24,181 nt of DNA from a virus. Location of the stretch: positions 1-24,181 of IMG/VR virus record IMGVR_UViG_3300025625_000003; one strand, 5' to 3'. Position 1 is the first letter of the stretch. Every line of letters starts with the position of its first letter. Positions 6,091 through 12,042 of this stretch are shown piece after piece. A program made the translations under genes and the position numbers. The notes under the pieces were generated by a model that was given only the letters and a program-made list of their open reading frames with translations, had not been told where the DNA came from and did no database searches.

Positions 6091-7036
6091 GCCGACTTTT
6101 ATTAGCCTGTTTAGTGGCTGTGGTGGCAGCTCCTGGGGTTACCAGATGGCCGGATACCGGGAATTACTGGCCGTAGAATGGAATGACGATGCAGTGATGA
6201 CATTCCGACTGAACTTTCCGGAGGTCCCTGTCCATCACGGGGACATTAAGTTACTGTCCGTTGCGCAGTGCCTGCAGTTGGCTGACGTGCAGCCAGGGGA
6301 ACTGGACGTATTAGATGGCTCACCGCCCTGTCAGGGATTCTCGACAGAAGGAAAGAATCGTTTATCTGACAGTCGTAATCAGTTGTTTCAGGAGTACTGT
6401 CGGCTGTTGCAGGGACTGCAGCCCAAAGCATTCATCATGGAAAACGTTCCCGGAATGATCCGGGGCAAGAACCGGCTTATTGCAAAAGTCATCTTCAAAG
6501 AGTTAGTTGCATGCGGCTATCATGTCCGGATGCAAGTCATGAATGCCATGTACTTTGACGTGCCACAGTGCCGACAGCGGCTTATTTTTGTCGGGACGCG
6601 CCATGATCTGGGAGTATTGCCCAGTCATCCGCGCGCATTATCACGGCCGCGAACGGTGGCAGAGGCACTGCACGGCGTTCCGGCTGATCCAACAGCTTTC
6701 ATCGTCGGTAAGCACACCCGAATCTTTCAGGCGATGAAGAGCGTTCCTGCCGGTCAGCGTCGGCCGGGACATCACTCTCATCTGCGGCTGCCGCTGCACA
6801 GACCGTCACCGACGCTGATGGCTGGTCTGATTGGGGGTATTTATCATTATTGGCATCCCACGGAGCACCGGACGCTGACCTTCAATGAGGCAAAGCGTTT
6901 GACCTCATTTCCTGATCACTTCCAACTGGTAGGAAGCCCCAGTGCTCGTTGGCAACAGATCGGCAACAGCGTGCCGCCGCTCTTCATGAAGGCCATCGCA
7001 TTACACGTCAAGGATGAGATCCTGTTCCGGTGTTGA
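6071..7036 (+). CDS. C5-cytosine DNA methyltransferase
   Basis: This 321-residue protein transfers a methyl group from S-adenosylmethionine to C5 of cytosine in a target sequence. Motifs are complete and ordered: I FSGCGGSSWG (residues 14-23, SAM binding), IV SPPCQGFS (84-91, catalytic Cys87), VI ENV (124-126), VIII QCRQR (166-170), a target-recognition region about 180-265, IX LTFNEAKRLTSFP and X IGNSVPP (297-303). The length is typical of compact single-domain enzymes. ATGs at 6071 and 6074 are both possible starts inside the end of the ParB-like gene. No paired restriction endonuclease is seen, so it is probably an orphan protecting phage DNA. One 60-base stretch (6181-6240) counts 53% GC against 67% in the capsid gene (14341-14400), suggesting recent acquisition. 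Target specificity cannot be read. Confidence 0.95.
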   Translation: MMNSRDEPTFISLFSGCGGSSWGYQMAGYRELLAVEWNDDAVMTFRLNFPEVPVHHGDIKLLSVAQCLQLADVQPGELDVLDGSPPCQGFSTEGKNRLSDSRNQLFQEYCRLLQGLQPKAFIMENVPGMIRGKNRLIAKVIFKELVACGYHVRMQVMNAMYFDVPQCRQRLIFVGTRHDLGVLPSHPRALSRPRTVAEALHGVPADPTAFIVGKHTRIFQAMKSVPAGQRRPGHHSHLRLPLHRPSPTLMAGLIGGIYHYWHPTEHRTLTFNEAKRLTSFPDHFQLVGSPSARWQQIGNSVPPLFMKAIALHVKDEILFRC

Positions 7037-7611
7037 GAGAAACGCAGCGTCACCAGTCTGCTTTTGAGCTTTGGCACAGTACAGACCGAAGTTATGCCCA
7101 AGTCCAGCAGGAGTTTGGCATTTCACAGACATCAGTGATGAAGTGGGCCAGGGAGTTCCACTGGCATGACCGTGCCGACGGCCGCGATGCTGAAGCAGCA
7201 CGGTTAGCTGAGCGAGAGGCCATCAAAAGACGCGCGGCTGTCCTTCAAGAGCAGCGCAAAGCCGGGGAATTACTCCGCCGCCGGGGCACCGAGCACTTCG
7301 TCAAGCACGAGATCGAGCAGGCGGGTGACGCGATCCGCGCCATCAAGGAAGGCGTGGCGCTGGAGCGATCGGCGGAAGGAATGCCCTCCTTCGTTTTGGA
7401 ATTGATGAGCTTAACCGACGATGAACTCCGCAGTGAACGCGAGCGTGTACTCCGACGACTTCCGGCTGTTACTGATCGAGCGCCTGCTCTCGGAGCGGGA
7501 GAAGCAGCAGCCGCAGACGAAGCAGGCAGTGACGGTGAAGGGGCCGATCCCGTTCTGCCCGCACGTTCCGACCCCGCGGCAGGCCCAATTTCTGGCCCTG
7601 AGCGGCCGTGA
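7030..7611 (+). CDS. terS: Terminase small subunit (TerS)
   Basis: The 193-residue protein opens with an HTH unit (residues ~10-50: HQSAFELWHSTDRSYAQVQQ, EFGISQTSVMKWAREFHWHD). Long charged helices follow (AARLAEREAIKRRAAVLQEQ; HFVKHEIEQAGDAIRAIKEG), the usual TerS layout of a DNA-binding head and oligomerisation helices that recognise the packaging site and present DNA to the large subunit. It lies directly before the TerL ATPase. It starts at GTG 7030 or TTG 7033; the latter makes a TTGA overlap with the methyltransferase stop. The first ~220 bases share the AT-richer composition of the methyltransferase. The last ~60 residues are low complexity and overlap the TerL frame by up to 190 bases, so they may be dispensable. 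Confidence 0.75.
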   Translation: MLRETQRHQSAFELWHSTDRSYAQVQQEFGISQTSVMKWAREFHWHDRADGRDAEAARLAEREAIKRRAAVLQEQRKAGELLRRRGTEHFVKHEIEQAGDAIRAIKEGVALERSAEGMPSFVLELMSLTDDELRSERERVLRRLPAVTDRAPALGAGEAAAADEAGSDGEGADPVLPARSDPAAGPISGPERP

Positions 7612-8254
7612 GGCGCTGTTTGGCGGGGCCGTCGGCGGGGGAAAGAGTGATTGCTTACTGATGGCAGCCCTCCAGTACGTGGAAACCCCGGGCTACGCCG
7701 CGCTGCTCTTTCGGCGCACCTATGCCGACTTATCGCTGCCGGGAGCGCTGATGGACCGGGCGGGGGACTGGCTGCGGCCCACGGCGGCACGGTGGCACGA
7801 GTCAGAGAAGACCTGGACCTTCCCCTCCGGCGCTTCGCTGACGTTCGGCTATTTGGAGAATGAGAATTCGAAGTACCGGTATCAAGGGGCAGAGCTCCAG
7901 TGTTGTGCGTTCGATGAGCTGAGCCAATTCAGTGAGAGTTCCTATCGCTACCTGTTCAGCCGCCTGCGCCGCAAAGAAGGCGTGCCCGTCCCGATCCGGA
8001 TGCGGGCTGCCAGCAATCCCGGCAGCGAATGGGTCAAGCAGCGTTTCATCGTCGAAGGGGAGGCAGCCGGCCGCGTCTTTGTGCCGGCGCGACTTGCTGA
8101 CAATCCGTTTCTGGATGCCGATGAATACCGGCTGGCGCTGGCTGAGCTCGACCCGGTGACGCGCCAGCAGTTGCTCGAAGGCGATTGGGACGTGCGGCCG
8201 GAAGGGAAACTCTTCAAGCGGGAGTGGTTTCCCCTTATCGAGGCAGCCGATTGA
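7421..8254 (+). CDS. terL: Terminase large subunit, ATPase half (TerL-N)
   Basis: This 277-residue protein holds the packaging motor ATPase. It shows a TPRQAQFLAL adenine-side segment, Walker A GGAVGGGKS (residues 68-76), Walker B CCAFDE (161-166, Asp165/Glu166) and the coupling motif AASNPG (196-201). It then has the segment LLEGDWDVRPEGKLFKREWF that normally leads into the nuclease domain. It stops right there: the RNase H-like nuclease half is absent and appears as a separate ORF at 8722-9240. Together the two sum to about 449 residues, a normal TerL size. No strong SD precedes ATG 7421; GTG codons at 7433, 7445, 7529 and 7535 are alternatives. The stop overlaps the next start as TTGA. Confidence 0.9.
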   Translation: MNSAVNASVYSDDFRLLLIERLLSEREKQQPQTKQAVTVKGPIPFCPHVPTPRQAQFLALSGREALFGGAVGGGKSDCLLMAALQYVETPGYAALLFRRTYADLSLPGALMDRAGDWLRPTAARWHESEKTWTFPSGASLTFGYLENENSKYRYQGAELQCCAFDELSQFSESSYRYLFSRLRRKEGVPVPIRMRAASNPGSEWVKQRFIVEGEAAGRVFVPARLADNPFLDADEYRLALAELDPVTRQQLLEGDWDVRPEGKLFKREWFPLIEAAD

Positions 8255-8448
8255 GGACAGCGATTTTCCCGCCGATCACGTTGGACGCGGGTCGCCCCGA
8301 CTGGACGCCGTGCGACAAGCTGGCGCGGCTCGTCGCGCTCTCTCGCCGGGTCGGCTATGGGACCCAAGCCGATGCCGATCCGCAGGACCTGGCGGAAGAG
8401 AAAGCTCTGTTCGCGGAGCTTTGCGCGCTGCTCAAGGAGGTCAGATGA
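8251..8448 (+). CDS. Small protein between the terminase halves
   Basis: TTG 8251 overlaps the TerL-N stop (TTGA). The 65-residue product begins RTAIFPPITLDAGRPDWTPC and ends with two helices (KLARLVALSRRVGYG; LAEEKALFAELCALLKEV). Its stop overlaps the next ATG (ATGA). No intein, homing-nuclease or intron motif is present, so it is not an obvious splicing element. No family was recognised. Lying between two parts of one enzyme and translationally coupled to both sides, it could bridge or regulate the split terminase, but that is conjecture. Confidence 0.55.
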   Translation: MRTAIFPPITLDAGRPDWTPCDKLARLVALSRRVGYGTQADADPQDLAEEKALFAELCALLKEVR

Positions 8449-8729
8449 GCGCGAAAGAAGCCGGCAGCATCGCGGTATTGACCCGCGAGCGGGATCAGCA
8501 GCGCCGGCGGGCTGAATTACTGGCAGAGGCTTTGCACGGCAGCTACGGCACTGAGCATCGCTGGCGGTTGGCGTGCGAGAAAGCGGAAGCCGAGCGCGAT
8601 GCGGCGCGGTGCTGGGCGATCCGGCTCGTGCGAATGGACTGGCAGGACGAGCTGGCTGCGGAAGACATCGAAGCCATGCCGGATTGGCTGGCTGCCGCGG
8701 CCCAAACGGAGATGAAGCGGGATGGCTAG
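8445..8729 (+). CDS. Coiled-coil-like small protein between the terminase halves
   Basis: ATG 8445 is preceded by a perfect AAGGAGG (8434-8440), one of the better ribosome sites in the window. The 94-residue product is helical and highly charged (LTRERDQQRRRAELLAEALH; RLACEKAEAERDAARCWAIR) and ends with an acidic helix (AAEDIEAMPDWLAAAAQTEM). It resembles small phage accessory helical proteins but no named family. It overlaps the start of the TerL nuclease ORF by 8 bases. Its strong SD suggests it is made in quantity. Confidence 0.6.
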   Translation: MSAKEAGSIAVLTRERDQQRRRAELLAEALHGSYGTEHRWRLACEKAEAERDAARCWAIRLVRMDWQDELAAEDIEAMPDWLAAAAQTEMKRDG

Positions 8730-9240
8730 GCACGTGCGCTTCTGGGACTTATCCAGTACGTTGACGGGAGACTATACGGCTGGAATCAAGATGGCGAAGG
8801 ACGGCCGTCTGTACACCGTGGAGCATCTCATCCATGGCCGGTGGACACCCTTTGATCGCGACCAAGTGATCCTCCAAACCGCGCAGGCGGACGGTATCGG
8901 CTGCGAGGTGGTGATCGAGCAGGAGCCGGGCTCTTCGGGCGTCTCGCAGGTCGACTCGCTCGTCGCGCTCCTGGCCGGCTACAAGGTGAGCGGGAAGCGC
9001 AGTACCGGGGACAAGGTCACGCGGGCGGCACCGCTGGCCTCGCAGGCGGAGGCGGGGAACGTGCGGCTGGTGAACGGTCCCTACGTGCGGGCTCTGCTCG
9101 ATGAAATTTGCAGCTTCCCCACGGAGGGCGTCCATGACGATATCGTCGACGCCATGAGCGGAGCATTCCTGGTATTATCAGCAAGACCGGAGAACCCGCT
9201 GGCGGGGCTGGTGAGTTTCACGAAGGCGAGGGGCTGGTAA
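8722..9240 (+). CDS. terL: Terminase large subunit, nuclease half (TerL-C)
   Basis: The 172-residue product is the RNase H-like nuclease domain that cuts concatemeric DNA during packaging. It begins RHVRFWDLSSTLTGDYTAG with the first acidic residue Asp9, has VVIEQEPGSSG (acidic Glu66 or Glu68) and ends with GVHDDIVDAMSGAF (Asp139/Asp140 and Asp143). The conserved TGDKVTRAAPLASQAEAG and RLVNGPY segments are also present. This is exactly what normally follows the WFP segment where TerL-N stops. ATG 8722 has a GGAG site about 10 bases upstream. The catalytic residues look intact, so it is probably functional, working as a separate chain with TerL-N rather than as a decayed remnant. Confidence 0.9.
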   Translation: MARHVRFWDLSSTLTGDYTAGIKMAKDGRLYTVEHLIHGRWTPFDRDQVILQTAQADGIGCEVVIEQEPGSSGVSQVDSLVALLAGYKVSGKRSTGDKVTRAAPLASQAEAGNVRLVNGPYVRALLDEICSFPTEGVHDDIVDAMSGAFLVLSARPENPLAGLVSFTKARGW

Positions 9241-9250
9241 AGGAGAAATC

Positions 9251-9403
9251 ATGCCGATGAACGTCGCATGGCCGGCTGTTTCGTTGGGCTCAGTGATCGC
9301 CCTGGTCGTCCTGCTGCTGGCGATTGTGTTCGTGGTGATGGGCAAGCTGCCGCTGCTGGACGGGACGCTCTTGGGTATGCTCGCGCTGGCGAGGTTGACC
9401 TAA
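9251..9403 (+). CDS. One-helix small membrane protein
   Basis: This 50-codon gene lies between TerL-C and portal, with an AAAGGAGA site immediately upstream of ATG 9251. The product MPMNVAWPAVSLGSVIALVV continues as a single hydrophobic helix (about residues 10-30, ending VVMG), then a short loop and a second less hydrophobic stretch (LPLLDGTLLGMLALARLT). It has no cysteines and few charges. Size and helix would suit a small holin-like, antiholin-like or membrane-anchoring protein, but no family is recognisable and location next to head genes argues neither way. Confidence 0.65.
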   Translation: MPMNVAWPAVSLGSVIALVVLLLAIVFVVMGKLPLLDGTLLGMLALARLT

Positions 9404-9425
9404 TCGCCACGGGGCCGGAGATACG

Positions 9426-11057
9426 ATGACACTCAAGGAACGCGCTCGTCACTGGCTCGGCGTCAAAGACGCGCCCCCGCCGCCGGAACCGCCCCGCGCT
9501 GCGCCCTCCACGCCCACCCGTCCCGGCTCACACGTAGTCGAGAAGCGGTTTCGCTTGTCTGAGGACAACCCGACCGTCAACTATCTCCAGGGCTTGACCA
9601 TCCTGGCCCCCTTCGACCCGGAGAACCGCTGGCGCAACCTCCAGCTCGACGAGAACAGCCTGGACACGATGTCCTCGGCGCAGATCCTGGAACTCCTCTG
9701 CGACCTGTCCCCGGAGATCAGCCGCGCGCATTGGGACTTGCTCCGTCTGTGTAACCCTGGCTGGCAGTGTCACGCCTATAAGCCGGGCACGGAGACGGAG
9801 GACAAGAAGGCGCAGGCGTGGCTCGATCAGTTTCTGAACGGGCAACTGCGAGGCCTCTACGGCTCACCCGACGTGCCGATCAACCGCATTTACACGAACG
9901 CTTTCCTGCGCGGCGCGTTCATGGCGGAACTGGTGCTGGACAACCGGGGGAAGGTCCCGTTGGACATCGCCGTCCCGGACGCGCAGTGGACCTACTTTCG
10001 GATTGCGGTCGACCCGCAGCGCGGGCCCGTCTGGCAGCCGTACCAGTTCCAGCACGGCCGCCCGGTGCCGCTGATCCTGGAGACGATCCGCTATATTCCG
10101 TTAGACCCGCTTCCGGCGTCCCCCTACGGGCGGCCGATGTGCTCGCCGGCCCTCTTCACCACCCTCTTCTCGCTCGGCTTGCTGCACGACCTGAAGCGCG
10201 TCGTGCAGCAGCAGGGCTACCCGCGCATCGACGTGGCGATCAAGCTGGAGGAGTTGGCGAAAGCGATGCCGGCCGATTTAGCCGACGATCCGGCGCAGTA
10301 TCAGGACTGGCTGAACGCGTTTGTGGCCTCAGTCGGGAAGGCGTACGCGTCTCTTGAGCCCGATGACGCCTTCGTTCACAGTGACGTGATCGAGGTCAAC
10401 CGCCCGATCGGCACCCTCGACAGCAGCAGCCTGGGCGCGATGGACGGCCTGACGCATTTCCTGGAGCGCCAGGTCGTCCGGGCGCTGAAGACCATGCCGC
10501 TGCTGATGGGCGTGAACGAGGCATCCAGCGAGACGCACGCGAACCGCCAGTGGGAGGTCCACGTCGCCGGCATCCGCTCGGTACAGCGGCTGCACGAGTC
10601 GCTCATGGAACACATGCTCTCCGTGGGCTTGCGCGTGCAGGGCATGCAGGCCACGGTCGAGTTCCGCTTCGATGAACTGCGCAACAGCGAGCTTTTGCGG
10701 GACGGCCAGGTCGAGCAACTTCGGACGCAGAACGCCGCGCTGCAGTACGATAGGGGGTATTTATCGCAAGACGAAGCTTGCCAGCTAGCTACAGGAAAAC
10801 CCAAAGCAGACCAGGCCGCCCCTCGTATCGAAGGAGTTGGCACGCAAGGAGGAAGCACCCCACCTCCCTCTTCACCAGGATCACCCGCAGCTATTGAACC
10901 TGAACCGGGCAGCAAGAAGTCTATGGCTGGAAACGGACGACGAATGTCGTCAGAGTCGGTCGGGATACCTGATGGGGTCGATGGCCTGATCAAAGAATCT
11001 GATCAGGCCATGCCCACGAACGGGCATCCCGACCTGCTGGAGGCACTGCGGCGATGA
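9426..11057 (+). CDS. Portal protein
   Basis: This 543-residue protein occupies the portal position between terminase and prohead protease and has portal-like features. It has an N-terminal Pro-rich lead, then SSAQILELLCDLSPEISRAH, AYKPGTETEDKKAQAWLDQF, RIYTNAFLRGAFMAELVLDN and the wing/clip-type text YIPLDPLPASPYGRPMCSPA. A long helical part follows (LTHFLERQVVRALKTMPLLM, NEASSETHANRQWEVH). The portal forms the dodecameric ring through which DNA enters. ATG 9426 has a GGAG site 7 bases upstream. The last ~110 residues (after QYDRGYLSQDEACQLATG) are Pro/Ser/Gly-rich, AT-richer at DNA level, and contain strong inverted repeats. The exact portal subfamily cannot be fixed by eye. Confidence 0.85.
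   Translation: MTLKERARHWLGVKDAPPPPEPPRAAPSTPTRPGSHVVEKRFRLSEDNPTVNYLQGLTILAPFDPENRWRNLQLDENSLDTMSSAQILELLCDLSPEISRAHWDLLRLCNPGWQCHAYKPGTETEDKKAQAWLDQFLNGQLRGLYGSPDVPINRIYTNAFLRGAFMAELVLDNRGKVPLDIAVPDAQWTYFRIAVDPQRGPVWQPYQFQHGRPVPLILETIRYIPLDPLPASPYGRPMCSPALFTTLFSLGLLHDLKRVVQQQGYPRIDVAIKLEELAKAMPADLADDPAQYQDWLNAFVASVGKAYASLEPDDAFVHSDVIEVNRPIGTLDSSSLGAMDGLTHFLERQVVRALKTMPLLMGVNEASSETHANRQWEVHVAGIRSVQRLHESLMEHMLSVGLRVQGMQATVEFRFDELRNSELLRDGQVEQLRTQNAALQYDRGYLSQDEACQLATGKPKADQAAPRIEGVGTQGGSTPPPSSPGSPAAIEPEPGSKKSMAGNGRRMSSESVGIPDGVDGLIKESDQAMPTNGHPDLLEALRR
10961..11031 (+). repeat. Nested inverted repeats at the 3' end of the portal gene
   Basis: A perfect 12-bp inverted repeat, ATGGCCTGATCA (10981-10992) and TGATCAGGCCAT (11000-11011), has a 7-base loop. 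It is followed by TGCCC-ACGAAC-GGGCA (11011-11026). An outer CGGGAT/ATCCCG pair (10961-10966 and 11026-11031) brackets both. The region is in-frame coding sequence with no U-tract. It may be a protein-binding palindrome or an mRNA structure affecting the coupled next gene at 11054. Confidence 0.6.
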
Positions 11058-11302
11058 GTGAGCCGGTGAAGACTGATCCTGGCCCCGAAGCGAAAGCTCC
11101 CGAGCGGCGCAAGGCTTTTGCCGTCCCGATCACTGTCTGTAAGGAGGGTCACGTCGTCAGTGAGAACGGACCTGCCCAAGAACGCTGGCAGATGCGCTGC
11201 CCGCGGTGCGGTGATTGGACCTGGGAGGATGGCAATTACTGCACCGGCTGCGGAAATATGCTGAAGGAGCCGCTGTTTCAGAAGAGAGCGCCCCATGAGT
11301 GA
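11054..11302 (+). CDS. Small zinc-ribbon protein
   Basis: The 82-residue protein starts in an ATGA overlap with the portal stop, with GGAGG about 10 bases upstream. Its C-terminal half carries a clear zinc ribbon, CPRCGDWTWEDGNYCTGCG (two Cys-x-x-Cys pairs about 13 residues apart); the N-terminal part is Pro/Lys-rich. Such short ribbons usually bind nucleic acid or stabilise a small adaptor. No closer assignment is possible. It overlaps the next gene by 8 bases. Confidence 0.65.
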   Translation: MSEPVKTDPGPEAKAPERRKAFAVPITVCKEGHVVSENGPAQERWQMRCPRCGDWTWEDGNYCTGCGNMLKEPLFQKRAPHE

Positions 11303-11498
11303 TCTGGATATCATCGCCGACGCGGGGCGCGTGCAACAGTTCCTCGACGAGAATGCGGAGGTACACGTCAGGCTGAAATGCTTCAACCAGAGCGAAGCGA
11401 CGGAAATCATTGCCTTGATCCGTACCGCCGACCGGCATCGCGTCCATGCGACGTGGCTCGTCTTCCGCCCCAAGCCGCTGGGGGTGCCCATTGAGTGA
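11295..11498 (+). CDS. Small protein, unknown function
   Basis: This 67-residue product (MSDLDIIADAGRVQQFLDEN) has alternating helix and strand, with one Cys and a basic, Trp-containing end (VHATWLVFRPKPLGVPIE). ATG 11295 overlaps the zinc-ribbon stop (ATGAGTGA arrangement). No family was recognised. Its support is the coupled position and plausible composition in a gene-dense operon. Confidence 0.5.
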   Translation: MSDLDIIADAGRVQQFLDENAEVHVRLKCFNQSEATEIIALIRTADRHRVHATWLVFRPKPLGVPIE

Positions 11499-11703
11499 GC
11501 GTGAGCAAGCCCTGAAGAAAGCCCGAGTCGCCATGGAAAAGGCCCGGGATCGCTATCACGCCGCCGCCGGCAGCGATGCCGAGCCCCAGGCCGAGCGCGA
11601 CTACCGCGCGGCCGAAGAGCATTACCGGATGCTGCGGCAGCGGCCGGACGTGCGGCAGGCCTTCAAGAGCGATCCACGGCAGGAGCACGGAGGGAGCGGT
11701 TGA
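11491..11703 (+). CDS. Charged helical small protein
   Basis: From TTG 11491 the product has 70 residues (SEREQALKKARVAMEKARDR, then AERDYRAAEEHYRMLRQRP) and is almost entirely charged helix, consistent with a coiled coil. TTG lies 5 bases before the previous stop; an in-frame ATG at 11446 inside the previous gene is an alternative. It ends in TGA 11701-11703, which overlaps the next TTG. The function is unknown. Confidence 0.5.
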   Translation: MSEREQALKKARVAMEKARDRYHAAAGSDAEPQAERDYRAAEEHYRMLRQRPDVRQAFKSDPRQEHGGSG

Positions 11704-11951
11704 GCTTCGTCCGCACGGTGGATCGCGGCCTCAAGGGCCATGCCATCGTCTGCAGCACCGCGGCCGAGGACGCGGTCCCCCACTCCCGCTTTATGGCGCG
11801 CTGCGACCGTGAGGGAATCTGGCTGTGGTGCCGCTACTGCCGCGCCGAGCACCGCTGGGGCTGGCCGGACGTGCTGACCTTCCTCTTGCTGCTCCTCGGT
11901 GAAGGCGATCTGCAGCGACTGCTGAAAGCGGCGGTTGCAAGCGGCCCCTGA
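11700..11951 (+). CDS. Small Cys-containing protein, unknown function
   Basis: TTG 11700 overlaps the preceding stop (TTGA) and has a strong GGAGGGAG site just upstream. The 83-residue product contains CDREGIWLWCRYCRAEHRWG, a possible single zinc knuckle (Cys...Cys-x-x-Cys...His), and a hydrophobic C-terminal helix (DVLTFLLLLLGEGDLQRLLK). It is the last gene before a putative promoter and hairpin, so it probably ends this small-gene block. No family was recognised. Confidence 0.6.
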   Translation: MSFVRTVDRGLKGHAIVCSTAAEDAVPHSRFMARCDREGIWLWCRYCRAEHRWGWPDVLTFLLLLLGEGDLQRLLKAAVASGP

Positions 11952-11964
11952 TATCTGCTACACT
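11935..11964 (+). promoter_or_regulatory. Putative sigma70-type promoter for the head operon
   Basis: TTGCAA (11935-11940) and TACACT (11959-11964) are separated by 18 bases. They match bacterial -35 and -10 consensus at 4-5 and 4 of 6 positions, in an otherwise GC-rich background. The placement is apt: the preceding gene ends at 11951, and the prohead protease starts about 75 bases below the -10 element with a hairpin between. Inference from pattern only. Confidence 0.45.
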
Positions 11965-11999
11965 GAAGCCAATCGTACTCCCGTGATTCCCTTTCCGCT

Positions 12000-12042
12000 G
12001 AGCCCTCTGAGCCGCCAACCGGTTCCAGAGGGCTCTTTGTTG
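12000..12042 (+). terminator. Hairpin with T-rich tail just before the prohead protease (attenuator-like)
   Basis: A perfect 10-bp stem, GAGCCCTCTG (12000-12009) with CAGAGGGCTC (12026-12035), has a 16-base loop containing the palindrome AACCGGTT. It is followed directly by TTTGTTG. It looks like an intrinsic terminator or attenuator. The right arm also contains AGAGGG, the only SD-like run before the probable TTG start at 12037/12040, so the stem could also mask ribosome access. Confidence 0.6.

Noticed and set aside
8255-8721. Intein or self-splicing intron inside terL
   Set aside because: No Cys/Ser/Thr splice junctions, homing nuclease or intron core elements were seen, and both halves have their own stops, starts and coupling; a group I intron was not formally excluded.
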